Positions 11,116 to 18,587 of a stretch of 64,000 nt of DNA are shown one piece after another. The DNA is from Streptomyces sp. ISL-43. GTDB lineage: Bacteria > Actinomycetota > Actinomycetes > Streptomycetales > Streptomycetaceae. The notes beneath the pieces are model-generated. The model was not told the DNA's origin, searched no databases, and saw nothing but the letters and a program-made list of their open reading frames with translations. Where the stretch lies: positions 366,230 through 430,229 of the forward strand of contig NZ_JAGGOT010000002.1 in assembly GCF_018614195.1 (NCBI RefSeq), given 5' to 3'. Made by a program: the position numbers and the translations under genes. Position 1 is the first letter of the stretch. Each line of letters begins with the position of its first letter.

Positions 11116-11139
11116 CCCTAATGGTCTAGACCTCTAGGG
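11116..11139. promoter_or_regulatory. DasR-like (dre) palindrome centred on GGTCTAGACC
   Basis: A 24-bp palindrome (20 of 24 positions symmetric) has the core GGTCTAGACC at 11123-11132. The 16-mer 11120-11135 matches the published dre consensus AGTGGTCTAGACCACT at 14 positions. DasR is the GntR/HutC regulator of N-acetylglucosamine use. The site ends six bases before the GTG at 11145 and lies after the aminopeptidase stop. Confidence 0.5.
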
Positions 11140-11144
11140 CTCCG

Positions 11145-11561
11145 GTGTGGTCTGACCGGACCATGCCGGAGATCATCGCCGCCCTGCTCGGCATGGTCGC
11201 CCAAGCCGCCGCCGCCCTCAACCCCGCACTCCTCGTGCGGGGGCGGCGGCGGCTCCGGCGGCTCACGGACCACGCCCAGGGCCGCTCCGTGCTCGTCCCC
11301 TGCGATCTGCGCGACCGCGAGCTGACCGGCGGTACCTGGGCCGAGGGCCACTTGGAGCTGCCGCCCGGCGGACCGGGCGGACCGGTGGGCCGGCGCGCGA
11401 AGGGGCGTACGACGTCGCGGACCGCGGGGTTCCCGCCGCTGGAGGCCGTCTCCGCCGACGAGATCAGCGTTGCCTTCCGCTCCGAGGACGGCGCCACCGA
11501 ACTGCGGCTCCACCCGGGCGAGGCGCCGATGGTGCTACGCGTCCTGCGCGCCGCCCCGTAG
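11145..11561 (+). CDS. Small hypothetical protein with N-terminal hydrophobic helix
   Basis: 138 aa from the GTG at 11145; an ATG at 11163 is an alternative and neither has a clear ribosome site. A hydrophobic stretch near residues 9-28 is followed by a basic cluster (RGRRRLRRL) and then a soluble region. This layout (single anchor, basic stop-transfer, small cytoplasmic domain) recalls DUF2550-type actinobacterial proteins, but I do not recognise the family with confidence. The C-terminus reads FRSEDGATELRLHPGEAP, like a small beta domain. The dre-like palindrome lies immediately upstream. Its 3' end overlaps the convergent toxin-like gene by 27 bases. Confidence 0.55.
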   Translation: MWSDRTMPEIIAALLGMVAQAAAALNPALLVRGRRRLRRLTDHAQGRSVLVPCDLRDRELTGGTWAEGHLELPPGGPGGPVGRRAKGRTTSRTAGFPPLEAVSADEISVAFRSEDGATELRLHPGEAPMVLRVLRAAP

Positions 11562-11951
11562 CGAGGCCGGCAGGGGCTCCTGGATCCGGGCCCGCAACTC
11601 CTCGGCGACCGCCTCGACATCGGCGTGCCCCAGCTTCGCGGCCTCCACCAGATCGCCGAGCTCCTCCGGCGACGGCAGCTGCTTGGCCCCGGCCACGCGC
11701 AGGTACGAGCGGGTCGCGGCGGCGGCGTAGAACTCGTTCATCGGGGATTCCAGCGCCGGGCACACCGCGAGGGTGTGCAGAAACGCGGCGGCCCGCCACG
11801 CGGTGTCCGGGGCGGGCTGCTCGGGCACCAGGACGAGGTCGTTCTGGTGCCGGGCCACGGCGGCGGCCACTCCGGAGGGATCCCACACGGCGGGATCGGA
11901 CGGGAGGTGGTGGGCCAGAGCGGTCCAGGCCCACTCCATGGTGATCTTCAC
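11535..11951 (-). CDS. Fic/Doc-like toxin component with degenerate active site
   Basis: 138 aa. The order of motifs (VAAAVARH, then DTAWRAAAFLHTLAVCP, then NEFYAAAATRSYLRVAG) follows the Streptomyces proteins annotated as Fic-family toxin components, which share the Doc fold. The catalytic HxFxxxNKR segment of Doc is not kept: the stretch reads ESPMNEFYAAAAT, with no His and no Lys-Arg. The GTG start at 11951 overlaps the antitoxin stop (GTGA), so the two are co-translated. It may be inactive, have a different activity or bind the antitoxin only. A later ATG (11939) is a possible start. Confidence 0.7.
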   Translation of the reverse strand: MKITMEWAWTALAHHLPSDPAVWDPSGVAAAVARHQNDLVLVPEQPAPDTAWRAAAFLHTLAVCPALESPMNEFYAAAATRSYLRVAGAKQLPSPEELGDLVEAAKLGHADVEAVAEELRARIQEPLPASLRGGAQDA

Positions 11952-12151
11952 TGCCCGAACCGCTCCTGGAAGTAGCCCCAGTGGTCGGCGAACTCCTCGA
12001 TCCCGGACAGGAAGTTCTTCCGGTCCTCGTCGAGCTCGCGTTCCGTGACTTCGGTGATCAGCGCGGTGACCGTCGTCCCCAGCGCCGCCGCGCGTGCCTT
12101 CAGGCGTTCGTGGAACTCTTCTTCCAGGCGGATGGTGACGTGTCTCGACAT
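11948..12151 (-). CDS. Ribbon-helix-helix antitoxin
   Basis: 67 aa from the ATG at 12151 (MSRHVTIRLEEEFHERL). The N-terminal strand and two helices (RHVTIRL, then LKARAAALGTTVTALITEVTEREL) are a ribbon-helix-helix DNA-binding domain. The acidic and aromatic tail (FADHWGYFQERFGQ) would be the toxin-binding part. It overlaps the toxin start by four bases. A perfect inverted repeat at 12162-12181 lies just upstream and is the expected autoregulatory operator. Confidence 0.78.
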   Translation of the reverse strand: MSRHVTIRLEEEFHERLKARAAALGTTVTALITEVTERELDEDRKNFLSGIEEFADHWGYFQERFGQ

Positions 12152-12161
12152 GCTTTTCACG

Positions 12162-12181
12162 GTACAGCGGGCCTGCTGTAC
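12162..12181. promoter_or_regulatory. Inverted repeat, probable antitoxin operator
   Basis: GTACAGC (12162-12168) and GCTGTAC (12175-12181) are perfect arms around GGGCCT. The repeat begins 10 bases before the antitoxin ATG, the position expected for autorepression by a ribbon-helix-helix antitoxin. Confidence 0.55.
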
Positions 12182-12199
12182 GCAGGGCCGGAACGACGG

Positions 12200-12235
12200 A
12201 AGGGTGGGCAGGGACACATGTCCCCGCCCACCCTT
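12200..12235. terminator. Strong hairpin terminator of the LolA-like gene
   Basis: AAGGGTGGGC (12200-12209) pairs with GCCCACCCTT (12226-12235), and an inner GGGACA/TGTCCC pair closes the loop. It lies downstream of the minus-strand gene ending at 12249 and insulates the toxin-antitoxin promoter. Confidence 0.75.
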
Positions 12236-12248
12236 GCCCGTCCCGCGG

Positions 12249-13460
12249 CTACTTGTTGGTGTCGGCGGCCTTCACGAGCGCGTCCTTGGTGACGGCTCCG
12301 ACGTAGACCTTGCCGTCGTCCGTGATCAGCGCGTTGACCACGCGGGTCTTGAAGATCCGGCCCTCGCCGAACTTCCCGGAGACCTTGTCCCCGAGGGCGT
12401 CGAGGAACTGCTTGGCCTCCTTGGGGGCCTTCTCGTCCTTCGTCGCGCCCTCCAGGTCCTTCAGAGCGGTGGCCGAGCCGGTCTCGATCCGCGCGATCGA
12501 CGTCCAGCCCTCGCCGAGCACCTTCATGTCGCCCTCGCCGGCGCCGCCGGTGAGGCCGCCGAGGCCCGGGATGGACTCCAGGGCGCCCAGGCCCCTGTCC
12601 TTGTCGCCCTTGCCGTGGTTCCCGCCGCCCTCGTTGACCTTGGCGTCCTTGGGCGGGGTGAAGGCGAAGGTGTCGGCGGCGGGCTTGGCGAAGTCCACCT
12701 TGGTGAAGCCCGCGTCCACGATCGGCTTGCCGCCGTCGGTGGACAGGAGCTGCACGCGCAGCGGCACGCCGTTCTTGGCGTCCACCGCGATCTTCACCGA
12801 GGCGACCGTGGAACCGGACGCCTTCGGCTTCAGGACCAGCTGGTAGGCGTCACGGCCGGCCACCTGGGCCGTGTCGCCGACGCTGACGTCCGTGGTCGGT
12901 CCGGCGGCCTTCAGGAGCTCCTGGGCGATCTCCTGCGGGGTGGCGGCGAGCCGGTCGCCGGTCTTGCGCTCCGCGCTCTTGCCGCCCTTGCCCGCGTCGG
13001 CCGGGGCCTTCTCGTGGAAGACCTCCTTGGACTTGGAGTCGTATCCCCAGACGTCGTCGCCGTTGTGGACGAGGCTGTACTCGTCCTTGCCGTCGACGAA
13101 GGTGAGCTTCTGCCGGTCCGGGCCGTCGGCGGCCACCCGGAAGGTGTGGGTGCCGCTCGCCAGCTGCGCGATCTTGTCCTCGGGGTCGGCGGAGCCTCCC
13201 GTGACCCCGCCGCCGCCGAGCAGGCCGGAGGCCAGCGACGGCAGGCCGAGGTCCGTGCTGATCTTGGCGCTGCCGGACAGCTGCTGTACGTCCGAGGCGG
13301 CGATCTTCTCGATGAGCTGCTGGGCCGTCACCTGCGGCAGGTCCGGCCCGCCGGAGTTCGCGAAGGCCGGGACCATCGCGATCGTGCCGGCGACCACACC
13401 GAACACCGCGACCGGTACGGCGTACCGAGCGGCCTTGCGGGTCTTTGAGTTCGTTGCCAT
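12249..13460 (-). CDS. Exported LolA-like (DUF2092-type) protein
   Basis: 403 aa. A signal peptide or anchor covers about residues 12-35 (YAVPVAVFGVVAGTIAMVPAFA). The body has the LolA-like pattern: VTAQQLIEKIAASDVQQLSG at the N-terminus, a region of strands (KLTFVDGKDEYSLVHNGDDVWGYD) and AGRDAYQLVLKPK in the middle. A Gly-rich insert lies near residues 275-305, and the C-terminal part (FGEGRIFKTRVVNALITDD) looks like an added domain. Family members are lipid- or signal-binding exported proteins in actinobacteria and their exact role is unknown. The ATG at 13460 follows an AT-poor upstream region without a clear promoter. Confidence 0.82.
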   Translation of the reverse strand: MATNSKTRKAARYAVPVAVFGVVAGTIAMVPAFANSGGPDLPQVTAQQLIEKIAASDVQQLSGSAKISTDLGLPSLASGLLGGGGVTGGSADPEDKIAQLASGTHTFRVAADGPDRQKLTFVDGKDEYSLVHNGDDVWGYDSKSKEVFHEKAPADAGKGGKSAERKTGDRLAATPQEIAQELLKAAGPTTDVSVGDTAQVAGRDAYQLVLKPKASGSTVASVKIAVDAKNGVPLRVQLLSTDGGKPIVDAGFTKVDFAKPAADTFAFTPPKDAKVNEGGGNHGKGDKDRGLGALESIPGLGGLTGGAGEGDMKVLGEGWTSIARIETGSATALKDLEGATKDEKAPKEAKQFLDALGDKVSGKFGEGRIFKTRVVNALITDDGKVYVGAVTKDALVKAADTNK

Positions 13461-13640
13461 GTCTGTCTGCCCTACCTCTGTGTGTACGGCGGCGACCTAC
13501 CCGTCTTGCATGTACACGTCCACCCCGCGCCGCCACTCTCACCCGATCTGGTGGGGATGTGTCTCTATCTGACCAAAGCCAGGGGGTGAAGGCGTCAGCC
13601 CCCGGAGCCAACTGCGCGTACGCCCCAGGGATGACAAGAG

Positions 13641-13682
13641 GCGGGCCCGGCATCCCCTACCCGTAGGGGATGCCGGGCCCGC
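13641..13682. terminator. Perfect 20-bp stem terminator of the polyprenyl synthase gene
   Basis: A 20-base arm (13641-13660, starting GCGGGCCCGG) is followed by CC and its exact reverse complement (13663-13682). It lies 31 bases downstream of the minus-strand synthase stop at 13713. Confidence 0.85.
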
Positions 13683-13712
13683 GCCTGCGTCTTCGGCAAG
13701 AACCGCGCCGGG

Positions 13713-14723
13713 TCAGCCCGCGCGGTGGACCACCGCGTCGCACAGCTCCACCAGCGCCGACTTCGCGAAGCAGTCCGGCAGCGGCGCCAGCGTGGCCCGC
13801 GCCTCTTCGGCGTAGCGGACGGTGTCCCGGCGGGCCTGCTCCAGGGCGGGGTGGGCCCGCAGCCGCGACAGCGCCTCGGCGTGGCGGACGTCGTCCGTCA
13901 GATCGCCGTCCAGGAGCCGTACGAGGTCCAGGTCGTCCGGGTTGCCGTCGCGTGCGGCCATCTCGCGCAGCCGCAGTACGGGCAGCGTCGGGATGCCCTC
14001 GCGCAGGTCGGTGCCCGGGGTCTTGCCGGACTCGTGCGCGTCGGAGGCGATGTCGAGGACATCGTCGGCGAGTTGGAAGGCGGTGCCGAGCCGCTCGCCG
14101 TACTGGGTCAGGATGTCGACGACCGACTCGTCGGCGCCGGACATCAGCGCGCCGAAGCGGCCCGAGACGGCGATCAGCGAACCGGTCTTGCCCGCGATGA
14201 CATCGAGGTAGTGCTCGACGGGGTCTCGGCCGTCGCGCGGGCCGGCCGTCTCCAGGATCTGGCCCGTCACCAGCCGCTCGAAGGCCTCCGCCTGGATCCG
14301 TACGGCCTCGGGTCCGAGGTCGGCCAGGATGTGCGAGGCGCGGGCGAACAGGAAATCACCCGTCAGGACGGCCACGGAGTTGCCCCAGCGGGCGTTGGCG
14401 CTGTCCACGCCGCGGCGCACGTCCGCCTCGTCCATGACGTCGTCGTGGTAGAGCGTCGCCAGGTGGGTGAGCTCCACGACGACGGCGGAGGGCACGATCC
14501 CGGGTGCGTAGGGATCGCCGAAGCGGGAGGCAAGCATCACGAGCAGCGGCCTGAACCGCTTGCCTCCGGCGCGCACCAGATGCTGCGCTGCCTCGGTGAT
14601 GAAGGGGACTTCGCTCTTGGTGGCTTCCAGCAGACCCGCCTCGACGGCGGCCAGTCCGGCCTGGACATCGGTCTCAAGAGCCTGGTCCCGCACGCTCAGT
14701 CCGAACGGCCCGACGACGGTCAC
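13713..14723 (-). CDS. Long-chain polyprenyl diphosphate synthase (menaquinone side chain)
   Basis: All-trans polyprenyl diphosphate synthase, 336 aa. The first Asp-rich motif is DDVMD at 94-98 and the second is DDVLD at 220-224, with GGKRFRPL near 53-60. The residue five positions before the first motif is Ala89, consistent with a long product pocket. It condenses isopentenyl diphosphate units onto a prenyl starter, probably giving the nonaprenyl-type chain of menaquinone used by the nuo and menaquinone genes nearby. The GTG at 14723 has AGGAG upstream. A 12-bp direct repeat lies in its leader (14743-14764). Confidence 0.9.
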   Translation of the reverse strand: MTVVGPFGLSVRDQALETDVQAGLAAVEAGLLEATKSEVPFITEAAQHLVRAGGKRFRPLLVMLASRFGDPYAPGIVPSAVVVELTHLATLYHDDVMDEADVRRGVDSANARWGNSVAVLTGDFLFARASHILADLGPEAVRIQAEAFERLVTGQILETAGPRDGRDPVEHYLDVIAGKTGSLIAVSGRFGALMSGADESVVDILTQYGERLGTAFQLADDVLDIASDAHESGKTPGTDLREGIPTLPVLRLREMAARDGNPDDLDLVRLLDGDLTDDVRHAEALSRLRAHPALEQARRDTVRYAEEARATLAPLPDCFAKSALVELCDAVVHRAG

Positions 14724-14742
14724 GAGGGGTACTCCTGTCTGC

Positions 14743-14764
14743 TGACGATCACGTTGACGATCAC
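14743..14764. repeat. Tandem direct repeat upstream of polyprenyl synthase
   Basis: TGACGATCAC occurs twice (14743-14752 and 14755-14764) with a 12-base period, 20-42 bases upstream of the synthase GTG. It could be a regulator site or chance; no known consensus was recognised. Confidence 0.4.
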
Positions 14765-14913
14765 ATGGATTGTCGATGTGTCGCTGCCATCACTCAAGCC
14801 AGCGTATCGGGTCCCTTTTCGATCACCCAGGGCGGCTGTCCGGTCACCACTCGAGCAGTGCCCGATGCGCACCGGTATGTTCGTGAGGAGCCGAAACAAC
14901 CGGAGAATACGTT

Positions 14914-16446
14914 TTGTCCAGAACTGCAACCGATATAGACGAGCCCGCGGACCCGGAGGCGGACCAGCCGCCTCCCGGCGACGACCACGCCTTCCTCGGA
15001 CACCCCCGGGGCCTCGCCACGCTGTCCGGACTGGAGGTCTGGGAGCGTTTCTCCTTCCTGGGCATGCAGGCCATCCTCGTCCTCTACTTCGCGGACACGG
15101 TGGCCCACGGCGGCCTGGGGATGGACCCGGGTACCGCGGCCTCGGTCTCGGCGGCCTACGGGACCATGGTCTACCTCGTCTCCGTCGCGGGCGGTTGGCT
15201 CGCCGACCGGATCCTCGGTTCGTACCGCGCCGTGCTGTGGGGCGGAATCCTGATCGCCTGCGGCCACTACGCCATGGCCGTGCCCACGGCCGGCATGACC
15301 TGGGTGGGCCTCGGCCTGATCAGCGCCGGCACCGGCCTGCTCAAGCCGAACGTGGCCAGCATGGTCGGCAAGCTGTACAAGACGGACGACCAGCGGCGCG
15401 ACGCCGGCTTCGCCCTCTACTACATGGGCATCAACATCGGCGCCTTCGCCGGCCCGCTGATCACCGCATGGCTCGGTGAGCACAAGGGCTGGCACTGGGG
15501 CTTCTCGGCCGCCGCCATCGGCATGACCGCGGGCCTGGTCCAGTACGTCCTCGGGCGCCGCCACCTGGCCGGCCGCAAGCACTCCGCCACGCTTGTGAAT
15601 CAGGCCGGCGCGCTCGCGCCCGAGGCGATGCGCTCCGCAGTGACGAAGATCATCGGCGGGTTCCTCGCCTTCGCCGCGCTCGCCACTCTTCTGGCGGTAC
15701 TGGGCTGGCTGACGATGGGCCGGTTCGTGGACCTGCTCACCCTGATCTCGGTGATCGCGCCGATCGTCTACTTCGCGGTCATGTTCCGCAGCCCCCGGGT
15801 GACGGCCGAGGAGCGGGGGCGCCTGCGGCCGTACGTCGTACTCTTCATGGCCTCGGTCGCCTTCAACTTCATCCTCTTCCAGGCGTACTCGACGATGATG
15901 CTGCTCGCCTCGACGAACGCCCGCACCGAGATCCTCGGCTTCACCTTCCCCGCCGGCTGGTACGCCTCCGCGCTCGGCGCCTTCGAGGTGCTCCTCGCCC
16001 CGGTCGTCGCGGCGCTGTGGGTCCGGATGGGCCGCCGCCAGCCGCACGCCTCCAACAAGATCGCCATCGGCGTGATCCTGGGCGGCCTGTCGTTCCTGCT
16101 GATGGTCATCCCCACCTCGGGGCACACCGGGGACACCTACAAGATGGCCGCCTGGTGGATCATCGGCTCCTACCTGCTGCTCGGACTCGGCGACATCCTG
16201 CTGGAGACCTCCGGCATGTCGGCCACCACGAAACTCGCCCCCAAGGCGTTCGGCAGCCAGACCATGGCCCTGTGGTTCCTCTCGCTGGCCCTGGCCAACG
16301 GCATCCAGGCGCAGGTCGTCAAGGTCTACGGCCAGGTCTCCAACCCCGCCTACTTCGGCGTCAACGGCGCCGTCGCGGTCGCGGTGGGACTGGCCGTGAT
16401 CGCGCTCGCGCCGTGGCTCAAGCGCACGATGCACCCCGTCCACTGA
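14914..16446 (+). CDS. Proton-dependent oligopeptide transporter (POT/PTR family)
   Basis: Peptide:proton symporter, 510 aa, major facilitator fold with about 14 helices. The family proton-coupling motif appears as EVWERFSFLGMQAI near residue 45. GGWLADRILGSYRAVLWGG is the POT signature after helix 3, and GTGLLKPNVASMVG and FYYMGINIGAF-like segments follow. The start is TTG at 14914 after CCGGAGAA, and the short hydrophilic N-terminus is acidic. It imports di- and tripeptides, which fits the adjacent CocE-type hydrolase only loosely. No operon partner upstream; the next gene follows 33 bases later. Confidence 0.9.
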   Translation: MSRTATDIDEPADPEADQPPPGDDHAFLGHPRGLATLSGLEVWERFSFLGMQAILVLYFADTVAHGGLGMDPGTAASVSAAYGTMVYLVSVAGGWLADRILGSYRAVLWGGILIACGHYAMAVPTAGMTWVGLGLISAGTGLLKPNVASMVGKLYKTDDQRRDAGFALYYMGINIGAFAGPLITAWLGEHKGWHWGFSAAAIGMTAGLVQYVLGRRHLAGRKHSATLVNQAGALAPEAMRSAVTKIIGGFLAFAALATLLAVLGWLTMGRFVDLLTLISVIAPIVYFAVMFRSPRVTAEERGRLRPYVVLFMASVAFNFILFQAYSTMMLLASTNARTEILGFTFPAGWYASALGAFEVLLAPVVAALWVRMGRRQPHASNKIAIGVILGGLSFLLMVIPTSGHTGDTYKMAAWWIIGSYLLLGLGDILLETSGMSATTKLAPKAFGSQTMALWFLSLALANGIQAQVVKVYGQVSNPAYFGVNGAVAVAVGLAVIALAPWLKRTMHPVH

Positions 16447-16479
16447 CCGTCCGCCGAGGTGATTGGTGGTCAACCCCCG

Positions 16480-18516
16480 ATGATCATCCGTACCGACTTC
16501 CCCTACGAAACCATCCGCGAGGACGTCCGGATTCCGATGCCCGGGGGTACCTCCCGGGCCGAAGGCTCCGGGGGAGGCATCGAGCTGTACGCCCGCGTGT
16601 GGCGCCCGGTGACGGACGAGCCCGTCCCGGCACTGCTGGAGTACCTCCCGTACCGGCTGACCGACTGGACCGCGCCGCGCGACTGGCAGCGCCACCCGTG
16701 GTACGCGGGGCACGGCTACGCCTCCGTACGGGTCGACGTGCGCGGCCACGGCTGCAGCGGCGGCGACCCGGGCGACGAGTACGACGCCCGGGAACTCGCC
16801 GACGGGGTCGCGGTGGTGGAGTGGCTGGCCGCCCAGCCCTGGTGCACGGGGTCCGTGGGCATGTTCGGGATCTCCTGGGGCGGCTTCAACAGCCTGCAGA
16901 TCGCCGCGCTCGCCCCGGAGCCGCTCAAGGCGGTCGTCACCGTCTGCTCCACGGACGACCGGTACGACAACGACGTGCACTACATGGGCGGCTCGCTGCT
17001 CGCCGTCGACATGCACGCCTGGGCGGCGACCATGCTCGCCTTCTCCTCCCGCCCGCCGGACCCGCTCTACGTGGGCGAGGGCTGGCGCGACCAGTGGCTC
17101 TCGCGCCTCGGCGCCGTCGAACCCCTCCTCCACACCTGGCTCTCCCACCAGACCCGCGACGCCTACTGGCGCCACGGGTCCGTGTACGAGGACTACGGGG
17201 CCGTCCGCGCGGCGGTGCTCGCGGTGGGCGGCTGGCACGACCCGTACCGGGACACGGTGCTGCGGCTGGTCTCCGCCCTGCCCGCCGACCGGGTGCGCGG
17301 GCTGATCGGCCCCTGGTCGCACCAGTACCCGGACCGGGGGCTGCCGCCCGGTCCCGCCATCGGCTTCCTCCAGGAGACGCTGCGCTGGTGGGACCACTGG
17401 CTCAAAGGCGCCGACAACGGCGTGATGGGCGAGCCGGCGCTGCGGTCGTGGATCTCCGAGTCCCACCCGCCCGCGACGACCTACGAGACCCTGCCGGGCC
17501 GGTGGGTCGGCGACCCGTCCTGGCCCTCCCCGAACGTCGACCCGGTCACGTACGCCTTCCAGGGCGCGCCGGTGATCGTGGCCTCCCCGCAGCACACGGG
17601 CCTGGACGCGGGCCGCTTCTTCCCCTTCGGCAACGACGCCGACCTGCCGCCAGACCAGCGGGAGGAGGACGCGAAGTCGGCGTGCTTCGAGTTCCCCGTG
17701 GGCGAGGGCTCCGGGCCGGTGGAGATCCTGGGCCGGCCGGTGGTCCGGCTGCGCCTGCGGATGGACGTGCCGTACGGGCAGGTCGTGGCGCGGCTGTGCG
17801 ACGTGGCTCCGGACGGGTCCTCCACGCTGGTCACGCGGGGCGTGCTGAACCTGTCCGCGCGCCAGGGACGGGACAAGGCGGTGCCGTGGCCCGTGGGCTC
17901 GTACGAGGACGTGCACTTCGAGCTGAACGGCATCGGGCACTCCTTCCCGCCGGGGCACCGGATCCGCCTCGCCCTCTCCTCCGCGTACTGGCCGTGGATC
18001 TGGCCGCGGGCCGGCTCGGAGCGGGGCTGGATCGTGGACCCGGCGGGCAGCGCGGTGGAGCTCCCGGTCCGCGATCCGTCCTCCGACGGGGAGCCGGTCC
18101 TCTTCGAGGCTCCCGAGCAGTCGGAGCCGCTGGGGGTCGTCTTCCCCGCCACGCTGGACGAGCCTCGGCCTGAACGGGTGGTCGTACGGGACGTCGCGCG
18201 GGGCGTGTGGCGGCTGGAGGTCGACCCGCGGTACGGCGGGACGCGGGTGTATCCGGACGGGCTGGAGTTCAGCGAGGACGCGCTGGAGGTCTACGAGATC
18301 CAGGAGGCGGATGCGCTGTCGGCGCGGACGCACTCGGAGTGGACCGTGCGGTTGCACCGGCCGGAGCTCGGGTGGGACGTGTCGGTGGTGACGCGGTCGG
18401 AGATCTCGTGCGACGAGGGGGGCTTCGTGACGTCGAACGAGGTGGTGTGCCGGGAGGGGGACGAGGTCCTCTTCCACCGCACGTGGGAGCGCCGCCTCCC
18501 CCGCGCGGCGGTGTGA
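16480..18516 (+). CDS. CocE/NonD-family serine hydrolase (X-Pro dipeptidyl-peptidase-like)
   Basis: 678 aa from the ATG at 16480; an in-frame GTG at 16459 is an alternative. The alpha/beta hydrolase domain has nucleophile Ser132 in GISWGG, acid Asp254 in GGWHDPY and His281 in GPWSHQY. A C-terminal jelly-roll domain follows from about residue 350. The family covers acyl esterases and X-Pro peptidases, so the substrate is open. The N-terminus carries an unusual 12-residue insert (GGTSRAEGSGGG) encoded by a palindromic DNA element at 16539-16578. It is 33 bases downstream of the peptide transporter, possibly co-transcribed. Confidence 0.87.
   Translation: MIIRTDFPYETIREDVRIPMPGGTSRAEGSGGGIELYARVWRPVTDEPVPALLEYLPYRLTDWTAPRDWQRHPWYAGHGYASVRVDVRGHGCSGGDPGDEYDARELADGVAVVEWLAAQPWCTGSVGMFGISWGGFNSLQIAALAPEPLKAVVTVCSTDDRYDNDVHYMGGSLLAVDMHAWAATMLAFSSRPPDPLYVGEGWRDQWLSRLGAVEPLLHTWLSHQTRDAYWRHGSVYEDYGAVRAAVLAVGGWHDPYRDTVLRLVSALPADRVRGLIGPWSHQYPDRGLPPGPAIGFLQETLRWWDHWLKGADNGVMGEPALRSWISESHPPATTYETLPGRWVGDPSWPSPNVDPVTYAFQGAPVIVASPQHTGLDAGRFFPFGNDADLPPDQREEDAKSACFEFPVGEGSGPVEILGRPVVRLRLRMDVPYGQVVARLCDVAPDGSSTLVTRGVLNLSARQGRDKAVPWPVGSYEDVHFELNGIGHSFPPGHRIRLALSSAYWPWIWPRAGSERGWIVDPAGSAVELPVRDPSSDGEPVLFEAPEQSEPLGVVFPATLDEPRPERVVVRDVARGVWRLEVDPRYGGTRVYPDGLEFSEDALEVYEIQEADALSARTHSEWTVRLHRPELGWDVSVVTRSEISCDEGGFVTSNEVVCREGDEVLFHRTWERRLPRAAV
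16539..16578 (+). repeat. In-frame palindromic GC element inside the hydrolase gene
   Basis: The stretch between CCCGGGGGTACCTCCC (16540-16555) and GGCTCCGGGGGAGG (16564-16577) folds as an imperfect hairpin with GAA at its tip. It falls exactly where homologues run straight from RIPMPxGT to the ELYARVW strand. It therefore looks like a dispersed short repeat that inserted without breaking the frame. Confidence 0.5.
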
Positions 18517-18517
18517 C

Positions 18518-18583
18518 GGGGCCCCGGGCCCGGGGCCCCGGGCTCCGCCCGGACCCCGCGCCCCAAACGCCGGCGGGGCTGGA
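18518..18583. terminator. Compound bidirectional terminator between convergent genes
   Basis: A perfect 22-bp palindrome of G4C4G3/C3G4C4 lies at 18518-18539. It is followed by the dispersed repeat element GCGCCCCAAACGCCGGCGGG (from 18559), which recurs in variant form at 1656 and 20792. It separates the plus-strand hydrolase from the minus-strand HAD gene. Confidence 0.7.
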
Positions 18584-18587
18584 TCGG

